Origin: an uncultured Clostridia bacterium
GTDB taxonomy: Bacteria > Bacillota_A > Clostridia > Christensenellales > UBA1242
Assembly: GCA_947629895.1 (NCBI GenBank)
Contig: CANRFP010000023.1
Span: forward strand, 1-17,258
Length of the DNA stretch: 17,258 bases
Direction: 5' to 3'
Below the pieces are notes generated by a model. It was not told the DNA's origin, did not search any database, and saw only the letters and a program-made list of their open reading frames with translations. Position numbers and translations under genes: made by a program. How positions within the stretch are numbered: the stretch's first letter is position 1; each line of letters opens with the position of its first letter. Of the stretch, positions 1 to 7,647 are shown in pieces.

Positions 1-767
1 GCGGCAGGGCTGCCTTTATTGATGCAGAACACGCTTTGGACCCTTCTTATGCAGAAAAACTTGGCGTGGACATAAAATCACTTTATGTTTCTCAGCCAGA
101 TGACGGCGAACAGGCTTTAAACATTTGTGACACACTCATTCGTTCGGGCGCTTTTGATGTTATTGTTGTGGACTCGGTGGCAGCGCTCACTCCAAAGGCG
201 GAAATTGACGGCGAAATGGGCGACAACCACGTTGGGCTTCAAGCCAGAATGATGAGCCAAGCGTTGAGAAAAATGACATCTGTTTCAAGCAAATCCAAAA
301 CCGCTGTTATTTTCATCAATCAACTTCGTGAAAAAATTGGCGTTATGTTTGGAAATCCAGAAACCACAACAGGCGGAAAAGCACTTAAATTTTACACCAG
401 CGTTAGGCTTGATGTGCGAAAAACAGATTCAATTAAAGACGGGCAAAACATAATTGGAAACCGAACAAAAGTTAAGGTTGTCAAAAACAAAATGGCTCCA
501 CCTTTCAAAACGGCAGAATTTGACATCATGTATGGTCAGGGCATATCTCAATCAGGATGTGTGCTTGATTTGGCAATAAATCTTGGATATATTAAAAAGT
601 CGGGCGCGTGGTTCTCTTATAACGATGAAAAAATTGGTCAAGGAAAAGAAAACACAAAACTTTATTTGGAAAAAAATCCAGATGTTATGAAAGAACTTGA
701 AGCCAAAATACGCGAAAATATGAATAATGAAAACGCTCTTCCAACAGAGGAAACAACTGAAGAATAA
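1..767 (+). CDS. recA: Recombinase RecA, 3' part (5' end outside the window)
   Basis: RecA forms ATP-dependent filaments on single-stranded DNA, drives strand exchange and promotes LexA self-cleavage. The reading frame is open from the first bases (first full codon at 3), so the gene enters from upstream; the TTG at 36 is internal. Seen: [12 protein letters not shown] just after the window edge, holding the catalytic glutamate (E96 in E. coli RecA); the Walker B strand [13 protein letters not shown]; the loop L1/L2 region around [14 protein letters not shown] and [21 protein letters not shown]; then the typical RLDVRK...[12 protein letters not shown] stretch. About 254 residues are present, so roughly the first 90, including Walker A, are missing. 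The C-terminus ends in a short acidic tail, as is usual. No intein or frameshift is visible. A terminator begins on the stop codon. Confidence 0.98.
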   Translation, partial: GRAAFIDAEHALDPSYAEKLGVDIKSLYVSQPDDGEQALNICDTLIRSGAFDVIVVDSVAALTPKAEIDGEMGDNHVGLQARMMSQALRKMTSVSSKSKTAVIFINQLREKIGVMFGNPETTTGGKALKFYTSVRLDVRKTDSIKDGQNIIGNRTKVKVVKNKMAPPFKTAEFDIMYGQGISQSGCVLDLAINLGYIKKSGAWFSYNDEKIGQGKENTKLYLEKNPDVMKELEAKIRENMNNENALPTEETTEE

Positions 768-798
768 AAACTGCCGTGTGCAGTTTTTTCTTTTTTTT
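767..798 (+). terminator. Rho-independent terminator of recA
   Basis: A perfect 8-bp stem AAAACTGC / GCAGTTTT (767-774 with 780-787) has a 5-nt loop, CGTGT, and is followed by a T-rich tail to 798. The first base of the stem is the last base of the recA stop codon. Confidence 0.9.
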
Positions 799-823
799 CA
801 TAAAGTTTTTTATAGGGGATTTT

Positions 824-1609
824 ATGAAAATTGATTGCGACGGCAGACTTATTCGAGTTGAGAAGGAAGATTTGGACGAAAACGACTGCTTTGTTTGTGA
901 CACAAACATAACAAGCATTGGGGCAAATGCGTTTTATCCGGTTAAGTATTACATAAAAGCAGCATCTTTAAAAAATGTTCAAAAAATTTCACAATATGCG
1001 TTTTTGAACTGTGAAGCACTTGAATATATTTCTTTTTCCAAAAATTTGAAGAGCATAGATTATGGCGCATTTATGGGCTGTTATAGGCTTCAAGAAGTTG
1101 TTTTGCCGAAAGAACTGTCCATTCTTGCTCATTGGACATTTTTGGACTGTGACAGCATCAAAAAAGTGGAATTTTTGGGCGATCTTAAAAGGATGGACAA
1201 TGTGACACAAAATCAAGCATGCGATTTTTTGGCGAATGAGGTGTTTGAAAGGTGTCACCATATTGAAAAATTTGTTTTTCATAACAACATTCTTTTTCAC
1301 AAAGGTTTTAAAAAATTTGAAAGGCTTAAAGAGATTGAAATTGAAGATGAAAAAGTGGCAAAAAAGTTTTGGCAGGATGCGATTTATGACTGCCCGCAAG
1401 CTTTTATGTTTTTGGACAGCAAACTTTTTTATAATGGCCCGTTTGTGAAAAGCTGCGTTGTAAGCATGGAATTGGCCTTTGAAAAACAATTTGGCTCAAA
1501 TGAAATTTTGGCAAAACGGCTGGCGCAGAGTGTTTTTGAACAGAAATTGATGCAAGAAGAACAAAAATGTTTTAATAAGCCGCAACTGCCAGAAAAGGAA
1601 GATTTTTAG
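824..1609 (+). CDS. BspA-type leucine-rich-repeat protein, probably cytoplasmic
   Basis: A 261-residue protein with several degenerate BspA-type (LRR_5) repeats, recognised by the recurring pattern AF..C..L..I.........I...AF: for example SQYAFLNCEALEYISF, YGAFMGCYRLQEVVLP and HWTFLDCDSIKKVEF, spanning about residues 35-170. Such repeats usually mediate protein-protein contact. Most BspA-like proteins are exported, but this one begins MKIDCDGRLIRVEKED with no signal peptide or membrane segment, so it is probably intracellular. The C-terminal ~60 residues are non-repetitive and helical. I chose the ATG at 824 because AGGGGA lies a few bases upstream; an in-frame GTG at 776 would lie inside the recA terminator and add an implausible poly-Phe leader. 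No clear promoter of its own was found. The function is unknown. The gene ends in a 4-bp tail-to-tail overlap with the penicillin-binding protein gene. Confidence 0.8.
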   Translation: MKIDCDGRLIRVEKEDLDENDCFVCDTNITSIGANAFYPVKYYIKAASLKNVQKISQYAFLNCEALEYISFSKNLKSIDYGAFMGCYRLQEVVLPKELSILAHWTFLDCDSIKKVEFLGDLKRMDNVTQNQACDFLANEVFERCHHIEKFVFHNNILFHKGFKKFERLKEIEIEDEKVAKKFWQDAIYDCPQAFMFLDSKLFYNGPFVKSCVVSMELAFEKQFGSNEILAKRLAQSVFEQKLMQEEQKCFNKPQLPEKEDF

Positions 1610-3819
1610 ATATACCACCTTTCTTTTTGTGTTTTTGTTTTGGTTGAATTTTGCAAAACAAAGATTTTTTCGCTTTGCAATTCGTTGTTTCCGCTCACAG
1701 TTGCTACAATTTTTATGGTGCAGTTTTTGTCCTTGAAAGGCAGCCGCAAAGTTTTTTCGCCACTTTGATTTGTGAGGGTTTGATAGGAAACATCATCTTT
1801 GAAAATTTGATATTCCAGATGCTTTTGCGTTTGAAGTGAAAGCACAATTTGCCCATTTTCCACTTTGCATTCGGCTTCTATTTCGGGCGGCGTGGAAAAG
1901 TTTTCAGACACCTCGCTTGGCAAATTGAACCGAGAAAACAGGCAAGTTTTGCAATATCTTTCAGGCGCATAAGGGCTTGCAAGCACCAAACAATGATTGT
2001 TTTTCTCTTCCAAAACATCTATTTTTGCCTCAACCACAGAACTTGGAACTTCAAATTGGCAGTTTTCATAGCTTTGCGAGGACAAATAATTTTTAACAAC
2101 CTCTGTTGGCTGATTTCCGCCAGCAATTTTTTGTGGCTCATTTTTGAGATTTCCATACCACACTCCAATCACTTCGCTTGGAGTGAAAGTTATGTTGTAG
2201 GCATCAGTGTTGCCCGAGCCTTTGCCAACCGTTCCCGTTTTTGAAGCCACTTCAACGTTTTTGACGTCAGAAAGTTTGCGGGCTGTTCCGCTTTTGGCTG
2301 TTTCTTGCAAGACGGATGTCATAAGATAGGCGCTGTCTTGCCTAAACACCATTTGTGAGGCGGGCTTATGCACATAAACAAGTTTTCCAAAGCCATCAGT
2401 TATGTATTGGATGAAAGTTGAAGGCGCAAAATTTCCTTGATTTGAAAAAACCGTGTAGGCGGTGGCAAGGTCCTTTAATGTTAGACCATAAGTCATTCCG
2501 CCAAGCGCCAAAGTGTAACTTGTGTCCCTTTCATCAAACTCCAAACCTAGTTTTTCGGCATACTGCTTGCCGGTTTCTATGCCAATGTAACTTAATGTTT
2601 TGATTGCAGGAATGTTGATTGAATTTTTCACGGCATCAGTTACGGAAACATATCCAGAAAACTTTTTGTTGACGTTGCTTGGAACATAATTTCCAATTTT
2701 AATTTCTTCATCCAAAATTTGCGTTTCTGGGCTTACAACATTTTCATTGAAAGCGGGAGTGTAAACAAGCAGAGGCTTTATGCAGGAGGCGGGCTGACGC
2801 TTCACGTCTAAAAGTTTGTATATGCTGTTTCCATGATAGGCACAAACGCCGCAAGTTTTTGCATCTATGACAATTGCCAAATTGTCACAATTTTCCACTT
2901 CTTGCAAGGAATATTCAAGCGATGCTTGCTTATCCAAATTTAGATAAGTGTGAATTTTGTAGCCGCCATTCACAATTTGTTTAATAGGCAAATTCAATAT
3001 TTTTGATGCCTCATCTATGCTTGCATGTGCATATGTGTTTAAATTGGACTTTTTTTGCTTGACATCCAAATTTATTGGGCTGTTTTGTGCTTGCAACTGC
3101 TCTTCAACTGAGATGTAGCCATCTTTTTGCATTTCGCTTAAAACCAAATTTCGCCTTTTTAAACAGTTTGCATAATGCGTGATTGGACTGTATTTGCTTG
3201 GAGACCTAATCATGCCCGCCAAAGTGCAACTCTCAGACAGGGAGAGGTCCTTTGCCTCTTTGTTGAAATAATATTCGCTGGCGCTTTCAAGACCATAGCA
3301 GTTGTTTCCAAAAAAGATTATGTTTAAATAACTTTCTAATATATCATCCTTACTAAAACTCTTTTCAAGCTTTTTTGTGAGAACCATCTCTTTTAACTTT
3401 CTTTCAAAAGTTTTTTCTCCGCTCAGATGGGTGTTTTTGATGAGTTGTTGGCTGATTGTTGATGCGCCTTCACGCAGGCTAAGCGTGGAAATGTTTTTTG
3501 CCATTGCAACTGCAATTCGTTTGTAATTTAGCCCGTGATGCTTATAAAAAGTTTTGTCCTCAATGCTGATAAACGCCTCTTTTGTGTGCTGTTGAAGGGT
3601 TTCAAGTTTACACATTTTTCCGCCTATATCTTCTTTGATTGGGCGGTTGTCTTGCGAATATATGCAAACTGTTTGCGAGGGGCTTTGCAAGGCTTCGGCT
3701 TGGAGTGGAATGGATTGAAATTTGATTAGGCTCACTCCAACAAAACTTCCCATTAAAACAATTGCAAAAACGCCAAAAAGCATTGAATAAGTTAGACATT
3801 TTTTGACAAATTTCTTCAT
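1606..3819 (-). CDS. Class A penicillin-binding protein (bifunctional transglycosylase/transpeptidase)
   Basis: This enzyme polymerises lipid II into glycan strands (GT51 domain) and cross-links the peptides (transpeptidase domain) outside the membrane. Numbering is from the ATG at 3819 (737 residues). A short basic N-terminus (MKKFVKKC) and one membrane anchor (about residues 10-33) are followed by the GT51 motifs IEDKTFYKHHG (catalytic E87), GASTISQQL, and RKLKE (E144) with ILESYLN. The transpeptidase carries SCIK (S345, K348), SIN (400-402) and KTGT (527-530), so both active sites look intact. The last ~80 residues resemble a small beta-sandwich (Fn3/Ig-like) extension. An upstream in-frame ATG at 3837 would add six residues, but CATAAT lies exactly 6 nt before 3819 and neither start has a Shine-Dalgarno site, so I prefer 3819. 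It is transcribed divergently from miaB and overlaps the LRR gene by 4 bp at its 3' end. The closest named types are PBP1A/PonA. Confidence 0.95.
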   Translation of the reverse strand: MKKFVKKCLTYSMLFGVFAIVLMGSFVGVSLIKFQSIPLQAEALQSPSQTVCIYSQDNRPIKEDIGGKMCKLETLQQHTKEAFISIEDKTFYKHHGLNYKRIAVAMAKNISTLSLREGASTISQQLIKNTHLSGEKTFERKLKEMVLTKKLEKSFSKDDILESYLNIIFFGNNCYGLESASEYYFNKEAKDLSLSESCTLAGMIRSPSKYSPITHYANCLKRRNLVLSEMQKDGYISVEEQLQAQNSPINLDVKQKKSNLNTYAHASIDEASKILNLPIKQIVNGGYKIHTYLNLDKQASLEYSLQEVENCDNLAIVIDAKTCGVCAYHGNSIYKLLDVKRQPASCIKPLLVYTPAFNENVVSPETQILDEEIKIGNYVPSNVNKKFSGYVSVTDAVKNSINIPAIKTLSYIGIETGKQYAEKLGLEFDERDTSYTLALGGMTYGLTLKDLATAYTVFSNQGNFAPSTFIQYITDGFGKLVYVHKPASQMVFRQDSAYLMTSVLQETAKSGTARKLSDVKNVEVASKTGTVGKGSGNTDAYNITFTPSEVIGVWYGNLKNEPQKIAGGNQPTEVVKNYLSSQSYENCQFEVPSSVVEAKIDVLEEKNNHCLVLASPYAPERYCKTCLFSRFNLPSEVSENFSTPPEIEAECKVENGQIVLSLQTQKHLEYQIFKDDVSYQTLTNQSGEKTLRLPFKDKNCTIKIVATVSGNNELQSEKIFVLQNSTKTKTQKERWYI

Positions 3820-3825
3820 TTTTTT

Positions 3826-3855
3826 ATTATGTGTCATATTTTGTCAAAAATTCAA
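3826..3855 (-). promoter_or_regulatory. Predicted promoter of the penicillin-binding protein gene
   Basis: Read on the minus strand: TTGAAT (3855-3850), an 18-nt spacer, CATAAT (3831-3826), then six A residues and the ATG at 3819. The -10 is 5/6 and the -35 is 4/6 to consensus. The expected transcript start falls on the ATG, and no Shine-Dalgarno site is present. Confidence 0.55.
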
Positions 3856-3863
3856 AATTATTC

Positions 3864-3892
3864 TTGCCAAAATTGTTATTTTTTTGTATAAT
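3864..3892 (+). promoter_or_regulatory. Predicted promoter of the miaB-mutS-mutL-miaA-ynbB operon
   Basis: TTGCCA (3864-3869), a 17-nt spacer and a perfect TATAAT (3887-3892). Only 6 nt (TAAGGC) separate the -10 box from the ATG at 3899, so the predicted transcript begins at about the A of the start codon. The AAGG in this gap is too close to the ATG to serve as a normal ribosome binding site. It lies back to back with the minus-strand promoter, the two -35 boxes being 8 bp apart. Confidence 0.75.
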
Positions 3893-3898
3893 TAAGGC

Positions 3899-5017
3899 AT
3901 GAAATACTTAATTGTGACTTATGGATGCCAAATGAATGTGCACGAATCAGAAAAACTTGCCGCAATTTGCGAAAAGTTGGACTATGAGGTGACGGACAAA
4001 CGCGAGGATGCCGACCTTATTGTTTTTAACACTTGTGCAATTCGTGAGGGCGCAGAAGATAGAGTTTTTGGAAATGTTGGGGCTTTGAAAAAACTTAAAA
4101 AGCAAAAGCCTTCGCTTATTGTTGCTGTTTGCGGCTGTGCAACACAAAAAGAAAGCACGGCAAGTTATATCTATCGCACTTTTCCTTTTGTGGACATTGT
4201 TATTGGCACATTTAACATGCCTCTTTTTGAGGAATACCTTTTGGCTGTTAAAGAAGGGAGGCAAATGAAACTGCTTTCGGAAGGTGACCTTGACGAAACT
4301 GTGCCATACAAAAGAACGAGCGGCGAAAACGCTTGGGTGAACATTATGCAGGGGTGCAACAACTTTTGCACATATTGCATTGTGCCATATGTTAAGGGCA
4401 GAGAAAAGAGCAGACTTGAAGAGAATATTTTAAATGAGATAAAAGAAATTATTGCAGAGAAAAAATACAAAAAAATCACACTTTTGGGGCAGAATGTGAA
4501 CTCTTATGGCAAAGACTTAACTCCGCCTGTTTCTTTTGCGCAACTTCTGCGTGACATTTGCGTGTTGGAGGGGGATTTTAAACTCACTTTTATGACTTCG
4601 CATCCAAAAGATTTAACTGATGAAGTGATTGATGTTGTTGCGAGTGAGGACAAAATTTTAAAAGACATTCATCTTCCAGCGCAAAGCGGAAACAACCGAA
4701 TTTTAAACCTTATGAACAGGCGCTACACGCGTGAAAAATATCTTGACATAATAAGAAAAATTAGAGAAAAAATTCCAAATGCCAGAATCACGTCTGACTT
4801 TATTGTTGGCTTTCCAACTGAAACAGAAGAGGAATTTCAAGACACCATGACGCTTGTGCAAGAAGTTGGATTTGACGGAATTTTTGCTTTTATGTATTCT
4901 CCACGCGAGGGAACAGTTGCAAGCAAAATGGATGGGCAAATTCCACAAAAAGAAAAGCAAAGGCGGGTGAACTTGTTGCTTGGGCTTGAAAAGAAAATTC
5001 AAAAGGGGAAGAAATGA
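3899..5017 (+). CDS. miaB: tRNA-2-methylthio-N6-dimethylallyladenosine synthase MiaB, lacking the TRAM domain
   Basis: MiaB is a radical-SAM methylthiotransferase that converts i6A37 to ms2i6A37 in tRNAs reading UNN codons. Seen: the N-terminal UPF0004 domain with its three cluster cysteines in YGCQMNVHESE (C10), NTCAIRE (C46) and CGCATQ (C80), and the radical-SAM motif CNNFCTYC (C153, C157, C160), followed by the usual HLPAQSGN, FIVGFPTETEEEF and MYSPREGT blocks. YGCQMN plus NTCAIRE points to MiaB rather than MtaB or RimO. The protein stops at 372 residues with KIQKGKK, whereas family members are usually about 430-450 residues and end in a tRNA-binding TRAM domain. That domain is absent here and is not encoded in another frame, because the mutS start overlaps the stop codon (ATGA). 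The substrate enzyme MiaA is encoded in the same operon. The gene is first in the operon and probably leaderless. Confidence 0.95.
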   Translation: MKYLIVTYGCQMNVHESEKLAAICEKLDYEVTDKREDADLIVFNTCAIREGAEDRVFGNVGALKKLKKQKPSLIVAVCGCATQKESTASYIYRTFPFVDIVIGTFNMPLFEEYLLAVKEGRQMKLLSEGDLDETVPYKRTSGENAWVNIMQGCNNFCTYCIVPYVKGREKSRLEENILNEIKEIIAEKKYKKITLLGQNVNSYGKDLTPPVSFAQLLRDICVLEGDFKLTFMTSHPKDLTDEVIDVVASEDKILKDIHLPAQSGNNRILNLMNRRYTREKYLDIIRKIREKIPNARITSDFIVGFPTETEEEFQDTMTLVQEVGFDGIFAFMYSPREGTVASKMDGQIPQKEKQRRVNLLLGLEKKIQKGKK

Positions 5018-7638
5018 GCGAATTAACAAAAAAAATAAACAAAAAAGATTTGTCGCCTATGATGAGCAAATATCTTGACATGAAGGAAAATTATAAAGAT
5101 TGTATGCTTTTTTATAGGCTTGGCGATTTTTATGAACTTTTCTTTGATGATGCCATTGAGGCCTCAAAAGTTTTGGACTTAACGCTTACGGGCAAAAGTT
5201 GTGGCCTTGAAGAGCGCGCGCCAATGTGCGGAGTGCCTTATCATGCGGCGGAAGGGTATATTGCAAAACTGATTGCAAAAGGATATAAGGTTGCAATTTG
5301 TGAGCAGCTTGGAACAGAGCCTCGTGCGGGCGAAAAGGTGGTTGACAGAGATGTTGTGAAAATTGTCACAGCCGGAACGGTGACCGATGACAGCATGCTT
5401 GATGAAAGCAAAAACAATTACATTATGGCGCTGTGTAAAAATGGGGACAAACTTTCAGTTTGCTTTTGCGATATAACCACAGGTGATTTTGGGCTTTGCT
5501 CATATGATGAAAATTTGGAAGGGAATTTGTCGGATATTTTAAGCAGGCTTCAACCTTCGCAGGTGATTGGAAACTCTGATAGCGGCGCACTTTACAAAGA
5601 TTTACCACTTTTAAAAACGGGCGCTTTTCCAAGATTTGAAGCCTATTTTGATTATGCTTTTTCTGTTGAAAACGCAAAAAGTTTAATTCCTTCCTTCTTT
5701 GGCGAAAATGCCATTTCCGTTTTTGAACTTTCAAAAGAGGAACTGCCGGTTATTGGCGGAATTTTGCAATATTTGCAGGAAACGCAGAAACGTTCGCTTA
5801 AAAACATAAACAAAATCATAAAGATAAAAAATTCCAATTATCTTTGTTTGGACATGAACACCAGACGAAATTTGGAACTTGTTGAAAGCATTAGAGAACG
5901 CAAAAGATATGGCTCTCTTTTGTGGCTCATGGACAAAACTGAAACAAGCATGGGTGCAAGGCGTTTCCGCTTTCTGTTTGACCATCCAAGCACAAATTCA
6001 ACTGAGATAAACGAAAGATTGGATGCGGTGGAGGAACTTTCCAAAAATCTTATTTTGCGAGATAAATTGTCGCAAAGCTTGTCGCAAGTGAGAGATATTG
6101 AGCGCGCTTGCGGAAAAATTGCTTATGGAAACATCACACCCGTGGAACTTGTAAATTTGAAATTGTCTTTGCAACAAATTCCAGTTATTCGACAGGCGCT
6201 GCAAAATGTTACATCAAAAAGGCTGCTAGGTTGCCTTGAACACATTAAGGACTTCACCGAAATTGCCAATTTGCTTGAAAAGGCAATTCGCAATGATGCT
6301 GGATCTTCAATGAAAGAAGGCGAATATATTAAAGCAGGCTTCAATGTTGAACTTGACTCCCTACGGAATGCCAAAGAAACGGCAGATGCTCAATGCAAAG
6401 AACTTGAAAGGCTGGAAAGAGAGCAAACAGGCATAAAGAATTTGAGAATAAGTTCCAACAATGTTTTTGGTTATTATATTGAGGTTTCAAAGGGGCAAAA
6501 GGACCTTGTGCCTTTGCGATACATAAGAAAGCAGACGCTTGCAACCGGTGAGAGATACACCACGGCCGATTTGAAACAAATTGAGGAAAGAATTTTAAAT
6601 TCCAAAGAAAATGCTTTGAAATTGGAAGAAAAGTTGTATGCCGCACTTTTGGAATATTTGAGCAATTTCTTGAAGGATTTTGAGGAAAGCGCAAAAGCAA
6701 TTGCTGATGTTGATGCGTTGTTGTCGCTTGCACAAGCGGCAGTGCTTTACAATTTCACCAAGCCAACAATAAATCGAAATGTTAAAAAAATAAACATTGT
6801 TGGCGGCAGACATCCAATTGTTGAAAAGTTTGCAAAAGAAAATTCTTTTATTGCCAACGACACCTTTCTTGACAATGATGAAAACAAAATGATGATTATC
6901 ACAGGTCCAAACATGGCAGGAAAAAGCACATATATGAGACAGGTGGCAATTATCACTTTCTTGGCGCATATTGGCAGTTTTGTGCCGGCAAAAAGCGCTG
7001 AAATTTCAATAACTGACAGAATTTTCACGCGTGTTGGAGCATCGGATGACTTGGCGTTTGGGCAAAGCACGTTTATGGTTGAAATGAGCGAAGTTGCAAA
7101 CATTTTGGCAAACGCAACAGAAAAAAGTTTGGTTATTTTGGATGAAATTGGGCGAGGAACGTCCACTTTTGATGGGCTCGCCATTGCTTGGGCAGTTGTG
7201 GAATATATTGCAAAAAATTTGAAGTGTAAAACGCTTTTTGCCACCCATTATCACGAACTTTCTGAACTTGAGGGCGTGATTTCGGGCGTGAAAAATTACA
7301 AAATAACTGTTAAAGAGATAAATGACACCATTGTGTTCTTGCGAAAAATTGTTCGAGGGCATGCGAACAAAAGTTTTGGAATTGAAGTTGCTCGTCTTGC
7401 CGGCGTTCCAGAGAAGGTTATTGACCGCGCAAAAGAAATTTCAATCAATCTTGAAAACGTGAACCAAAAACTTGACCTTGACATCTTTGGCGAAAACGAA
7501 GAGAGAATGCGCAAAGAAAAAAACAACAAACTTGGGCAAAAAATCCTTTCAATTTTGAAAGATATAGACATGAACAGGGTTACGCCAATGGAAAGTTTTG
7601 AAATGTTGAATGACCTTGTGAATAAGGCAAAGGAATAA
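5014..7638 (+). CDS. mutS: DNA mismatch repair protein MutS
   Basis: MutS is the sensor of mismatch repair: its dimer clamps DNA, recognises mispairs and small loops, and recruits MutL on ATP binding. The 874-residue length is normal. The mismatch-reading F-x-E motif is seen in GDFYELFF (F39, E41). The ATPase has Walker A GPNMAGKST (631-639), the signature stretch STFMVEMSEVANIL, Walker B LVILDEIGRGTST (D710, E711) and the switch histidine in FATHYHEL. The connector, lever and clamp regions lie between, without gaps. Near the C-terminus QKLDLDIF resembles a sliding-clamp-binding peptide, but this is tentative. The start overlaps the miaB stop as ATGA and is preceded by AAGGGGAAG, which suggests translational coupling. 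mutL follows after 9 nt. Confidence 0.98.
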   Translation: MSELTKKINKKDLSPMMSKYLDMKENYKDCMLFYRLGDFYELFFDDAIEASKVLDLTLTGKSCGLEERAPMCGVPYHAAEGYIAKLIAKGYKVAICEQLGTEPRAGEKVVDRDVVKIVTAGTVTDDSMLDESKNNYIMALCKNGDKLSVCFCDITTGDFGLCSYDENLEGNLSDILSRLQPSQVIGNSDSGALYKDLPLLKTGAFPRFEAYFDYAFSVENAKSLIPSFFGENAISVFELSKEELPVIGGILQYLQETQKRSLKNINKIIKIKNSNYLCLDMNTRRNLELVESIRERKRYGSLLWLMDKTETSMGARRFRFLFDHPSTNSTEINERLDAVEELSKNLILRDKLSQSLSQVRDIERACGKIAYGNITPVELVNLKLSLQQIPVIRQALQNVTSKRLLGCLEHIKDFTEIANLLEKAIRNDAGSSMKEGEYIKAGFNVELDSLRNAKETADAQCKELERLEREQTGIKNLRISSNNVFGYYIEVSKGQKDLVPLRYIRKQTLATGERYTTADLKQIEERILNSKENALKLEEKLYAALLEYLSNFLKDFEESAKAIADVDALLSLAQAAVLYNFTKPTINRNVKKINIVGGRHPIVEKFAKENSFIANDTFLDNDENKMMIITGPNMAGKSTYMRQVAIITFLAHIGSFVPAKSAEISITDRIFTRVGASDDLAFGQSTFMVEMSEVANILANATEKSLVILDEIGRGTSTFDGLAIAWAVVEYIAKNLKCKTLFATHYHELSELEGVISGVKNYKITVKEINDTIVFLRKIVRGHANKSFGIEVARLAGVPEKVIDRAKEISINLENVNQKLDLDIFGENEERMRKEKNNKLGQKILSILKDIDMNRVTPMESFEMLNDLVNKAKE

Positions 7639-7647
7639 GGAGGAGAT

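Noticed and set aside
776..823. N-terminal extension of the LRR protein from a GTG at 776
   Set aside because: These codons lie in the recA terminator hairpin and its T run and would encode poly-phenylalanine. The ATG at 824 has a ribosome binding site.
989..1489. Open frame of 166 codons on the minus strand inside the LRR gene
   Set aside because: The plus-strand frame carries clear BspA-type repeats, while this product is a Lys/Phe-rich shadow with no family features.
6747..7244. Open frame of 165 codons on the minus strand over the MutS ATPase domain
   Set aside because: It lies opposite the most conserved part of mutS (Walker A to Walker B) and shows no motifs of its own.
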